Below, one piece after another: positions 41,182 to 48,688 of a DNA stretch of 64,000 nt. Position numbers and translations under genes: made by a program. This stretch comes from Crossiella sp. S99.2. GTDB lineage: Bacteria; Actinomycetota; Actinomycetes; Mycobacteriales; Pseudonocardiaceae. The stretch lies in contig NZ_JALMDK010000005.1 of assembly GCF_023094165.1 (NCBI RefSeq), positions 186,001-250,000 on the forward strand, in the 5' to 3' direction. The notes under the pieces were generated by a model. It saw nothing but the letters and a program-made list of their open reading frames with translations, was not told the origin of the DNA and made no database searches. The stretch's first letter is position 1. Every line of letters starts with the position of its first letter.

Positions 41182-42044
41182 TGCCCCGGCCCCCGGCCCG
41201 GAAATCACCCGGCTGCGCGGTCGTGCTGCTGCTCCTGCTCGCCGGGCCCGCCGCCTATCTGCTCTGGGCCGCGGTCTTCCACACCACCGATCCCTCGACC
41301 CGGATCTGGCAGACCATCGGGGCCGCGGTGCTGCTGGTGGCCACGGTGGCCGGCCTGCTGGTCACCCTGGACATCGGCGACGGCAAGCGCCCCGGCTACG
41401 ACCTGGGCTGCGTCGGCCTCGGCCTGCCGCTGCTCACCGGCCCTGGCCTGCTGCTCGCCCTGCTCGGCGCGGACACCGGGATCAGCATCGTCGGCTGGAT
41501 CCTGGTGGTGGCCGGGGTCATGGTCATGTTCGGCGCCATCCTCAACCGCGGCGAGGCCGAGCCGGTCGAGCCGGGCAACGGCCAGGTCAACGGACTGCCG
41601 CCGGGGCCGGCCAAGGCCGAGGAGCCGGTGCCCGCGGCCAACCGGATCGGCTGCTCGCTCGCCGCGATCGGCCTGCTCGCGCTGCCCGGCCTGTCCCTGC
41701 TCTGGCTGGCCGCCTTCGACCCCGGCCGCAGTCACACCGGCCGGGTCTGGTGCGCGGTCGGCGGGGCCGCGCTGCTGGCCCTGGCCGCCGCCGCGAGCGC
41801 CGCCTCGCTCGGCCTCGGCGACTCCGCCCGCCGGCTGGACCTGGGCTGCCTCGGCCTGGTCCTGGTGCTGCTCATCGCGCCGGGCGTGCTGCTGCTGATC
41901 GCGGCCAACCCGCCGGGCGGGGTGCGCATCGTCGGCTGGTGCCTGCTCGGGCTGGCCCTGTGCGCCCTGCTGGGCACGGCGACCCGCAGCAGGCGGGCCC
42001 GGATCCGCGACTCCGGAACAGGCGTCCAGGACCCTCGTACGTGA
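41181..42044 (+). CDS. Membrane protein with internal tandem duplication
   Basis: 287 residues with about eight hydrophobic helices in two similar halves. Half 1 (about 11-123) and half 2 (about 156-275) both have GC-start, LL..L.G...LLW.A.F, RxW...GAA.LL, LDIGDG-like/LGLGDS-like, LDLGC-GL-type and a terminal I-VGW-LL..A segment. They are joined by a Pro/Glu-rich linker. I know no family. It starts in the bioD stop and ends 74 bases before bioB, so it is transcribed within the biotin run. Confidence 0.78.
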   Translation: MPRPPARKSPGCAVVLLLLLAGPAAYLLWAAVFHTTDPSTRIWQTIGAAVLLVATVAGLLVTLDIGDGKRPGYDLGCVGLGLPLLTGPGLLLALLGADTGISIVGWILVVAGVMVMFGAILNRGEAEPVEPGNGQVNGLPPGPAKAEEPVPAANRIGCSLAAIGLLALPGLSLLWLAAFDPGRSHTGRVWCAVGGAALLALAAAASAASLGLGDSARRLDLGCLGLVLVLLIAPGVLLLIAANPPGGVRIVGWCLLGLALCALLGTATRSRRARIRDSGTGVQDPRT

Positions 42045-42118
42045 GGTACGCCGCACCACACCGCGGCCCCGGTAAGGCAGGATGAGCCGACCGAGCGTCC
42101 ATCGGGAAGGAACACACG

Positions 42119-43159
42119 GTGACCACAGCCGCCAAACAGGCCACCGCGCGTGACGCGGGCGAGCGGGACATCCTCGACATCGCCCGTGAGCAGGTGCTCG
42201 AACGCGGCGAGGGGCTGACCGAAGCGCAGATCCTGGCCGCCCTGCAGCTCCCTGACGAGCGCCTGGCCGACCTGCTCCAGGTCGCGCACGAGGTGCGGAT
42301 GGCCTGGTGCGGGCCGGAGGTCGAGGTCGAGGGCATCGTCAGCCTCAAGACCGGCGGCTGCCCAGAGGACTGCCACTTCTGCTCCCAGTCCGGCCGTTTC
42401 CCCTCGCCGGTGCGCTCGGCCTGGCTGGACATCCCCGGCCTGGTCAAGGCGGCCGAGCAGACCGCGGCCACCGGTGCCACCGAGTTCTGCATCGTGGCCG
42501 CCGTGCGCGGACCGGACAAGCGACTGCTCGCCCAGGTCAAGGCCGGGATCGAGGCCATCCGCGCGGCCGGCATCGAGATCCAGATCGCCTGCTCGCTGGG
42601 CATGCTGACCCAGGAACAGGTCGACGAGCTGGTCGCGATGGGGGTGCACCGGTACAACCACAACCTGGAGACGGCGAAGTCGCACTTCACCAACGTGGTC
42701 ACCACGCACACCTGGGAGGAGCGCTGGGAGACCCTGCGGATGGTGCGCGAGGCGGGCATGGAGGTCTGCTGCGGCGGCATCATCGGCATGGGCGAGAGCG
42801 TCGAGCAGCGCGCCGAGTTCGCCGCCCAGCTCGCCGAGGTCAACCCGGACGAGTGCACGATGAACTTCCTCATCCCGCAGCCGGGCACCCCGTACGAGAA
42901 CTTCTCCATCGTGGAGGGCTCGGACGCGCTGCGCACCGTGGCCGCCTTCCGGCTGGCGCTGCCCCGCGCCATCCTGCGCTTCTCCGGCGGCCGCGAGCTG
43001 ACCTTCGGCGACCTGGGCACCAGGCAGGGCATGCTGGGCGGCATCAACGCGATCATCGTCGGCAACTACCTGACCAACCTGGGTAGGCCGGCCAGCAGCG
43101 ACCTGGACATGCTGGAAGAGCTGAACATGCCGATCAAGGCGCTCAATGACACGTTCTGA
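42119..43159 (+). CDS. bioB: Biotin synthase BioB
   Basis: 346 residues, radical SAM sulfur-insertion enzyme. The SAM cluster motif is GGCPEDCHFCSQSGRF with Cys81, Cys85 and Cys88. Further marks are EFCIVAAVRGP, YNHNLETAKSHF, VCCGGIIGMGES and GGRELTFGDLGTRQGMLGG. GTG 42119 has GGAAGG upstream. The next gene starts inside its last codons (14-base overlap) and encodes the probable helper BsaP. Confidence 0.97.
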   Translation: MTTAAKQATARDAGERDILDIAREQVLERGEGLTEAQILAALQLPDERLADLLQVAHEVRMAWCGPEVEVEGIVSLKTGGCPEDCHFCSQSGRFPSPVRSAWLDIPGLVKAAEQTAATGATEFCIVAAVRGPDKRLLAQVKAGIEAIRAAGIEIQIACSLGMLTQEQVDELVAMGVHRYNHNLETAKSHFTNVVTTHTWEERWETLRMVREAGMEVCCGGIIGMGESVEQRAEFAAQLAEVNPDECTMNFLIPQPGTPYENFSIVEGSDALRTVAAFRLALPRAILRFSGGRELTFGDLGTRQGMLGGINAIIVGNYLTNLGRPASSDLDMLEELNMPIKALNDTF

Positions 43160-43406
43160 CACGCCCCCGACTGACACGCCTCCCACCACGACGGCGATGA
43201 CCCAGACATCCTTGTTCTGCGACATCTGCGGCAAACCCGAGATCGAGGGCGAGCACCGGGTCTGCCAGGCCCGGCGGGCCATCGACCCGCCGCGGTTCTG
43301 CCCGCAGTGCGCGCGCCGGATGATCGTGCAGGTCAGCCCGGCGGGCTGGTCGGCGAAGTGCAGCGTGCACGGTTCCACCGAGGGCGGCCAGGGAGGTCGG
43401 CTGTGA
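43146..43406 (+). CDS. bsaP: Biotin synthase auxiliary protein BsaP-like
   Basis: 86 residues. The core has CDICGKPEIEGEHRVCQARR, PPRFCPQCARRMIVQV and WSAKCSVHG: two Cys-x2-Cys pairs plus further Cys and His, a metal or Fe-S site. This matches the small protein downstream of bioB in mycobacteria, where BsaP is required for BioB to work. The name rests on that synteny and motif; I did not align it. A later in-frame ATG at 43197 is possible and would remove a Thr/Pro-rich leader. Confidence 0.82.
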   Translation: MTRSDTPPTDTPPTTTAMTQTSLFCDICGKPEIEGEHRVCQARRAIDPPRFCPQCARRMIVQVSPAGWSAKCSVHGSTEGGQGGRL

Positions 43407-44029
43407 TGAACGAGCCCCCACTGCCCGGACGGGCGGACCCACTGCGGATCCAGCCCGGCGGCGCGGTCGGCCAGCTGCCGGAAGAGGCGTACCTGCCCTT
43501 CCCGATGCCCCGGCCGATCCCGCGGGTGGTGGTCAAGCCCGATCTGCTGCCCGCGATCAGCATGGCCTCGCTGATCTCGTTGATCGGCATCCCGGTGGCG
43601 TTGCTGTGGTCGCTGCTGGCCCCGCCGATCCAGCGGCAGGTCGCCACCAACGGCCGCACCCCCGCGCTGCCCGGCGACTCCAACCACCAGTTCGACTCGC
43701 TGGCGGTGTTCGTGCTGCTCACCCTGGCCGCGGGCGTGATCACCGGCGCGGTGGTCTGGCTGCTGCGCCGGCGGCGCGGACCGGTGGTCATGATCGCGGC
43801 CACCGCCGGGTCGGCGCTGGCGGCCTACCTGGCCACGTTGATGGGCGGTCTGTTCACCGGTTTCTGGTACGACCTGCCCACCTCGGTGCAGCTCGGCGAC
43901 GTCTACACGGTGGCGCCCGGCGCGGTGCACCTGACCGCGATCCTGGCTCAGCCGTTGGCTTTCATCGTGGTCTACGGCGCGTGCGCGGCCTGGAACGGCA
44001 TGGACGACCTGGGCCGCAGGCTCGGCTAG
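43406..44029 (+). CDS. DUF2567-type membrane protein
   Basis: 207 residues with four hydrophobic helices (about 50-75, 95-120, 125-150, 170-195). In mycobacteria the gene after bioB and the BsaP gene encodes a DUF2567 membrane protein, and the length and pattern here agree; the assignment is by synteny and topology. The ATG overlaps the BsaP stop (TGATG), with GGGAGG at 43391-43396. GTG 43403 is an alternative start. It is the last gene of the biotin run. Confidence 0.75.
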   Translation: MNEPPLPGRADPLRIQPGGAVGQLPEEAYLPFPMPRPIPRVVVKPDLLPAISMASLISLIGIPVALLWSLLAPPIQRQVATNGRTPALPGDSNHQFDSLAVFVLLTLAAGVITGAVVWLLRRRRGPVVMIAATAGSALAAYLATLMGGLFTGFWYDLPTSVQLGDVYTVAPGAVHLTAILAQPLAFIVVYGACAAWNGMDDLGRRLG

Positions 44030-44036
44030 CTCCGGT

Positions 44037-44957
44037 TCAGCCCGCGGGGCGCAGCTCGGCCGCGCTGGCCCGCAGTTCGGCGTGGAAGGCCAGCACCGCG
44101 GGGGAGCGGCGGGCGTGCCGCGGCACCGCCAGGCACACCGCGCGCCGCGGCGGATCCGGCGTGATCGGCCGCAGCACTACCTCCGCCGGGGTCCGGCCGG
44201 CCGCGATGCCGGGCACGATGGTCACCCCGAGCCCCTCGGCGACCAGGCCCAGCTTCGCGGTCCACTCGGCCACCCGCAGCGGGGTGTCCGGGGTGAACCC
44301 GGCACTCGCGCAGGTCGCGTTCAGCGCGCCGAGGGCCTCCGGGGTGTCCGCCACGATCCAGCTCTCCCCGGCCAGCTCGGCCAGCGGCACCCGCCGCCGG
44401 TTGGCCAGCCGGTGCGTCACCGGCAACGCGACCAGCAGCGGATCCTCCAGCACCGGCAGCAGCTCCGCGCCGGGCACATCCAGGCTCGGCCGTTTGTGCG
44501 TGCTGACCACGGCCAGATCCAGGTCACCGGCCTCTACCAGGGGCAGCAGCCGTTCCGTGGTGCCCTCGCGCAGGGTCAGCGTGATCTTGGGATAGGCGGT
44601 CCGGAACCGGGCCAGCGCACCGGGCAGCAGGGCCGCGTTGGCGCTGGCGAACGCGCCGATCCGCAGGCAGCCCGCGTCCAGGGTGCGCATCGCGTCCAGC
44701 GCCCTGGCGGTGTCGGTGAGCCGGTCCAGCAGCGACCGGGCATGGGGGAGCAGGTACTCCCCGGCCGGGGTCAGGCGCACACCGCGGGGGATCCGGGCGA
44801 ACAGCTCCACGCCGCAGAGGTCTTCCAGAGCCGCCATCTGGCGGGACACTGCTGACTGGGTGTAGCCACCGGCTGAGGCAGCCCCGGTGAACGACCCGTG
44901 CTCGACCACCGACACGAAGGTCCGCAGCGCGATCGGGTCCAACAACTCCGCACGCAC
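44037..44957 (-). CDS. LysR-family transcriptional regulator
   Basis: 306 residues. The N-terminal HTH is LRTFVSVVEHGSFTGAASAG and YTQSAVSRQMAALEDLCGVE, LFARIPRGVRLTPAG. The C-terminal substrate-binding domain (about 90-300) has DLAVVSTHKR, LPVLEDPLLVALPVTHRLA and LGLVAEGLGVTIVPGIAAGR. The usual divergent target gene is absent: the next gene upstream is a TetR gene on the same strand. Its regulon is unknown. Confidence 0.93.
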   Translation of the reverse strand: MRAELLDPIALRTFVSVVEHGSFTGAASAGGYTQSAVSRQMAALEDLCGVELFARIPRGVRLTPAGEYLLPHARSLLDRLTDTARALDAMRTLDAGCLRIGAFASANAALLPGALARFRTAYPKITLTLREGTTERLLPLVEAGDLDLAVVSTHKRPSLDVPGAELLPVLEDPLLVALPVTHRLANRRRVPLAELAGESWIVADTPEALGALNATCASAGFTPDTPLRVAEWTAKLGLVAEGLGVTIVPGIAAGRTPAEVVLRPITPDPPRRAVCLAVPRHARRSPAVLAFHAELRASAAELRPAG

Positions 44958-44966
44958 CCTCCGAGG

Positions 44967-45584
44967 TTACGCACCTGCGGCGCTGGTGAACACGCCCGCC
45001 CTGGCCGCGGCCAGGGCGGCGGCCACCGCCTGGGCGGTCAGCGGCTCGTCCAGGGGCTCCCTGGTCACGAACAACCGGAAGTACAGCGGCGCGGTCACCG
45101 CCCGGACCAGCGCCGCACCGTCGGTGCCCGCCGGCAGTTCGCCCCGGCGGACGGCGCGCGCGACGACCTCGGCGGAACGGGTGTGCCGGTCGGCGTAGAA
45201 CCGCCGCAACGCGGCCGCGGCGCGCTCGGAGTCGAAGGCGGCCGCGACGAAGGCCGAGGGCGCGGCGGCCTGGGCCGGGTCGGTGAAGGTGCCGTACACC
45301 TGCCCGGCCAGTTCGGCCAGGTCACCGGCCAGCGAGCCGGTGTCCGGCGGGCGCCAGTCGTCCTCGCCTGCCAGTTCCAGGGCGTCCACCACCAGTCCGT
45401 CCGGCCCGCCCCAGCGGCGGTAGAGGGTGGTCTTGTGCACGCCGGAGCGCTCGGCCACGTTCTCCACGGTCAGGCCCTGGTAGCCGTGCCGGGCCAGCTC
45501 GGCGAGGGTGGCATCGCGGACCGCGGCCCTGGTCCGGGCGGTGCGCCCGCCGGGCCGGACGGTGCCCGGGGTGGTCTCGTCCAC
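44967..45584 (-). CDS. TetR-family repressor next to an ABC-F gene
   Basis: 205 residues from GTG 45584; a longer frame reaches further but crosses the operator arms. HTH sequence is TRAAVRDATLAELARHGYQG, LTVENVAERSGVHKTTLYRRW. The C-terminal domain is all-helical. It faces the ABC-F gene across a mirror-symmetric promoter region, the usual layout for an inducible resistance repressor. Confidence 0.9.
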   Translation of the reverse strand: MDETTPGTVRPGGRTARTRAAVRDATLAELARHGYQGLTVENVAERSGVHKTTLYRRWGGPDGLVVDALELAGEDDWRPPDTGSLAGDLAELAGQVYGTFTDPAQAAAPSAFVAAAFDSERAAAALRRFYADRHTRSAEVVARAVRRGELPAGTDGAALVRAVTAPLYFRLFVTREPLDEPLTAQAVAAALAAARAGVFTSAAGA

Positions 45585-45663
45585 AGTCAAATGAAACTCC
45601 GGTTGCGTTAGTGCTCGGAAGTATGCCACTCTACATCTAACGCAACAACAGTTGCATTTGACT
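45585..45663. promoter_or_regulatory. Mirror-symmetric divergent control region (two TetR operators)
   Basis: Two 27-bp arms (45585-45611 and 45637-45663) are inverted copies with four mismatches, separated by 25 bases. Shared parts are AGTCAAATG, AACT and GTTGCGTTAG. Each arm contains a smaller dyad: GCAAC-N4-GTTGC on the ABC-F side (45642-45655, read on the minus strand), with one mismatch on the TetR side. This looks like one operator per promoter for the TetR protein. Confidence 0.75.
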
Positions 45664-45675
45664 CGGAGGTACTGC

Positions 45676-47295
45676 TTGACGAACACCACCCAGCTGACCG
45701 CCCGCCGCCTGCGCAAGTCCTACGGCGAGCGACTGCTGCTGGACGACGTGTCCTTCTCGATCCGGCCCGGCGAGCGGGCAGGCATCGTCGGCGAGAACGG
45801 CGCGGGCAAGTCCACCCTGCTCCGCCTGCTGGCCGGGCTGGAAGCCCCCGACGATGGCGAGGTGATCGCGCAGGCCAACGGCATCGGCCACCTGGCCCAG
45901 GTCACCGCCCTGCCGTCGACCGCGACGGTCGCCGCGGCCATCGACGCGGCCCTGGCCGAGTTGCGCGCCATGGAGTCCCGCCTCCGCGAACTGGAGGCGG
46001 ATCTGCGCGCACCCGCCGCGCTGGCCGAGTACGGCGACCTGCTCACCGCCTTCGAGCTGCGCGGCGGCTACGAGTCCGATGCCAGGGTGGACAAGGCCAT
46101 CCACCACCTGGGCCTGGCCCAGCTCGACCGGCACCGCACCCTGGGCAGCCTCTCCGGCGGCGAACTCGCCCGCCTGGGCCTGGCCTGCCTGCTGGCCGCG
46201 GCCCCGGAACTGATGCTGCTGGACGAGCCGACCAACCACCTCGACGGTCAGGCCCTGGATTGGCTGGAGGACCAGCTCCGCGGCCACCACGGCACGATCG
46301 TCGTGGTCTCGCACGACCGGGTGTTCCTGGACCGGGTCGCCACGGTGATCCTGGAGGTCGACGCCGACCAGGCCAAGGTCACCCGCTACGGCCAGGACTA
46401 CTCCGGCTACCTGGCCGAACGCGCCGCCGCCCGCCGCCGCTGGGAGCAGGACTTCGAGACCTGGTGCGAGGACATCCGGCAGCTCACCGTCGCCGCCACG
46501 GTCACCGCGCACCGGGTCGCCCCCGGCCGGGCGATCAAGGACGGCAACAAGATGGCCTACGACCGCGACGCGGGCCGGGTGCAAAGCTCCATCTCCAGCC
46601 GGGTCCGCAACGCCCAGGAACGCCTGCGCCGCCTGCACGAGACCCCCGTGCCCCGCCCCCCGGACCAACTCGCCTTCAGCGTGGCCCTGACCGGCGGCGC
46701 CACCGGCGATCTCCTGTCCCTACAAGGAATCCGGGTAGCCAACCGCCTCCAGATCGACACCCTCACCATCGCCGCCCAGGACCGCCTGCTGATCCACGGC
46801 CCCAACGGAGCGGGCAAATCCACCCTGCTCCGAGTCCTGGCCGCGGATCTGACCCCCGACACCGGCCAAGTCCACCGCCGAGGCCGAATCGGCTACCTGC
46901 CACAGGAAATCCCCACCCCCAACCCCCATGCCACCCTGCTCGCCGCCTACGCCCAAGGCCGCCCCGGCCCCGCTGAAGACCACGCAAGCCCCCTGCTCGC
47001 CCTCGGCCTGTTCCGCCCCCAGGACCTGCACGTCCCAGTAGGCGCCCTCTCCGCAGGCCAACGCCGCCGCCTGGCCCTGTCCCGCCTGCTCACTCAACCC
47101 TGGGACCTGCTCCTGCTGGACGAACCCACCAATCACCTCGCCCTGTCCCTGGTGGAGGACCTCGAACAGGCCCTGGCCCAGTTCCCCGGCGCGGTGGTCA
47201 TCGTCTCGCACGACCGCCGCCTGCGCGCCAACTTCACTGGCACCCAACGCGAACTGACCGCGGGCCGCCTCACCGCCGGTGGTAGTGCCGGCTGA
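45676..47295 (+). CDS. ABC-F-family ATPase, ribosome-protection type
   Basis: 539 residues from TTG 45676, set by GGAGG at 45665-45669. There are two ATP-binding cassettes and no membrane helices. Cassette 1: Walker A GENGAGKSTLL, signature LSGGELARLGLACLL, Walker B LMLLDEPTNHLDG. Cassette 2: GPNGAGKSTLL, LSAGQRRRLALSRLL, LLLLDEPTNHL. The linker (about 250-320) is charged and helical, as in ribosome-binding ABC-F proteins. Regulation by a TetR repressor and the locus layout suggest antibiotic protection of the ribosome, but no drug can be named. Confidence 0.88.
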   Translation: MTNTTQLTARRLRKSYGERLLLDDVSFSIRPGERAGIVGENGAGKSTLLRLLAGLEAPDDGEVIAQANGIGHLAQVTALPSTATVAAAIDAALAELRAMESRLRELEADLRAPAALAEYGDLLTAFELRGGYESDARVDKAIHHLGLAQLDRHRTLGSLSGGELARLGLACLLAAAPELMLLDEPTNHLDGQALDWLEDQLRGHHGTIVVVSHDRVFLDRVATVILEVDADQAKVTRYGQDYSGYLAERAAARRRWEQDFETWCEDIRQLTVAATVTAHRVAPGRAIKDGNKMAYDRDAGRVQSSISSRVRNAQERLRRLHETPVPRPPDQLAFSVALTGGATGDLLSLQGIRVANRLQIDTLTIAAQDRLLIHGPNGAGKSTLLRVLAADLTPDTGQVHRRGRIGYLPQEIPTPNPHATLLAAYAQGRPGPAEDHASPLLALGLFRPQDLHVPVGALSAGQRRRLALSRLLTQPWDLLLLDEPTNHLALSLVEDLEQALAQFPGAVVIVSHDRRLRANFTGTQRELTAGRLTAGGSAG

Positions 47296-47890
47296 CCCGA
47301 GCCCGATTCCCGCACGCAGGCGAACACCACCCCTGCCGCGGATGCGCGCGCAGGTAGTACTTCACACACCGAGGCCCCCGGCAAACCCGAAGCCCGAACC
47401 GCTCCGCAGACCCCAAGAACTCCACCGCCGCCCGCGCAAACCCATCCACCACAACCAAACCCCGCACAACCGCCTCCCCCGCAACGCCTATCTCCGCAGC
47501 GTCCGCCCCCACACCGTCCGTCCTCGCAACCGCCACCCCCGCAGCGCCCAGCCCCGCAACCTCCACCCGCGCAACGGGTTCATCCCCCCACTCCAGCACA
47601 GCCCGCGTCGGCAACACCGCCGCGTTGATCCGCCCCACCGCCTCCGCCACCGGCAACAGCCGACTCGCATCCGGCGCACTCGGCGGCTCCGGCGCGACCA
47701 GCACCGCGAACAGCGACCGCACCGCCCGCCGCAACCCCACCAACGCGAGTCGCCCCAGCTCATCGGCGTCCGGATCCCGCAACCAACGCCGATACCGGTC
47801 CAGGTCCCCGAGGTCGTCAGCCACCCCACCACGCCCGTCATGCCGGATCGTGCTCGCCAACGCCACAACCACCACACCACTGCCCACCAC
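47270..47890 (-). CDS. CGNR zinc-finger-type protein
   Basis: 206 residues. The C-terminal zinc motif is CRGPRCVKYYLRAHPRQGWC, SPACGNRARVSRHYHRR: Cys pairs with the CGNR signature. The N-terminal part (about 5-150) is the ABATE-like helical domain of stress-associated proteins. CGNR proteins are probably nucleic-acid-binding regulators. Several GTG codons lie at the start (47890, 47887 and further), so the exact N-terminus is uncertain. The 3' end overlaps the ABC-F gene by 26 bases. Confidence 0.85.
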   Translation of the reverse strand: MVGSGVVVVALASTIRHDGRGGVADDLGDLDRYRRWLRDPDADELGRLALVGLRRAVRSLFAVLVAPEPPSAPDASRLLPVAEAVGRINAAVLPTRAVLEWGDEPVARVEVAGLGAAGVAVARTDGVGADAAEIGVAGEAVVRGLVVVDGFARAAVEFLGSAERFGLRVCRGPRCVKYYLRAHPRQGWCSPACGNRARVSRHYHRR

Positions 47891-47895
47891 CCCAC

Positions 47896-47926
47896 CCTAA
47901 TGGTTAACTATCCAAAACCCATTAGG
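47896..47926. promoter_or_regulatory. Dyad between the CGNR and DinB/MDMPI genes
   Basis: Perfect arms CCTAATGG (47896-47903) and CCATTAGG (47919-47926) with a 15-base spacer that itself begins with the palindrome GTTAAC (47903-47908). It occupies the 42-base divergent gap and is placed to control both genes. Confidence 0.55.
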
Positions 47927-47932
47927 AGAGCG

Positions 47933-48556
47933 ATGACCCCCGATCTGGTCCAGGGCCTGCACACCGCGAACAACCGCCTCCGCGCCCTGGTACGCACCGG
48001 TTTCGACACCACAGCCCCCTCCGCCCTCCCCGGCTGGACCCGCGGCCACGTGGTCGTCCACCTGACCAACCTGGCCGCCGCCTTCACCCGCCAGGCCGAA
48101 TACGCCTACCGGGACGCCCAGATCGAGGTCTACGACGGCGGCCGCCCAGCCCGGGACGCCGCCATCGAGGCAGGCGCCCACCACCCACCCGAAGTCCTGC
48201 TCCCAGCCCTGCACCAGTCCCTGGACACCCTGGGCGCCACCTGGAACAGATCCACCCCGACCGACTGGCAACGCCCAGTCAGCTACCGCAACGGCACCCT
48301 GGAAGACACGGCCCTGGCCTGGTGGCGCGAAACAGAAATCCACACCACAGACCTACGGCTGGACTACACCCCCACCGACTGGACCCCAGCCTTCACCACC
48401 TACCTGACCACCTACCTGCAACCCCGCCTACCGCACCCGGTCCCCCTGCACGGCACCCCCACCGCCATCGCGGCCTGGCTGGCCGGCCGAGTCCCACCCA
48501 CTCCGGTGACCACCACCGACGGCACCCCCTTGCCAACCCTCAACCCCTGGCCCTAA
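47933..48556 (+). CDS. MDMPI-N/DinB-type, mycothiol-dependent isomerase-like protein
   Basis: 207 residues. The N-terminal helical bundle starts LVQGLHTANNRLRALVRTGF and has WTRGHVVVHLTNLAAAFTRQ (first His), with EIHTTDLRLDYTP supplying later metal ligands. This is the maleylpyruvate-isomerase N-terminal/DinB-like fold that uses mycothiol in actinobacteria. Start ATG 47933 has AGGAGAG just before it. The substrate is unknown. Codon use is visibly C-rich (many ACC, CCC), as in its two downstream neighbours. Confidence 0.82.
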   Translation: MTPDLVQGLHTANNRLRALVRTGFDTTAPSALPGWTRGHVVVHLTNLAAAFTRQAEYAYRDAQIEVYDGGRPARDAAIEAGAHHPPEVLLPALHQSLDTLGATWNRSTPTDWQRPVSYRNGTLEDTALAWWRETEIHTTDLRLDYTPTDWTPAFTTYLTTYLQPRLPHPVPLHGTPTAIAAWLAGRVPPTPVTTTDGTPLPTLNPWP

Positions 48557-48688
48557 CTCCCCCGCCGCCCTGCCTACAACCCCCACCCTCGCCTGCAACC
48601 CAGGTACCACCCCAGACCTGGCACCCCAGGTTGACGCCCCCGCCCCCTCAGCGTGAATACCTTCCAGCCACACCAAGGGAAGGTCTCC

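Noticed and set aside
41732..43930. Minus-strand frame of over 700 codons opposite bioB and neighbours
   Set aside because: Antisense shadow of bioB, bsaP and the membrane genes; no recognisable domain.
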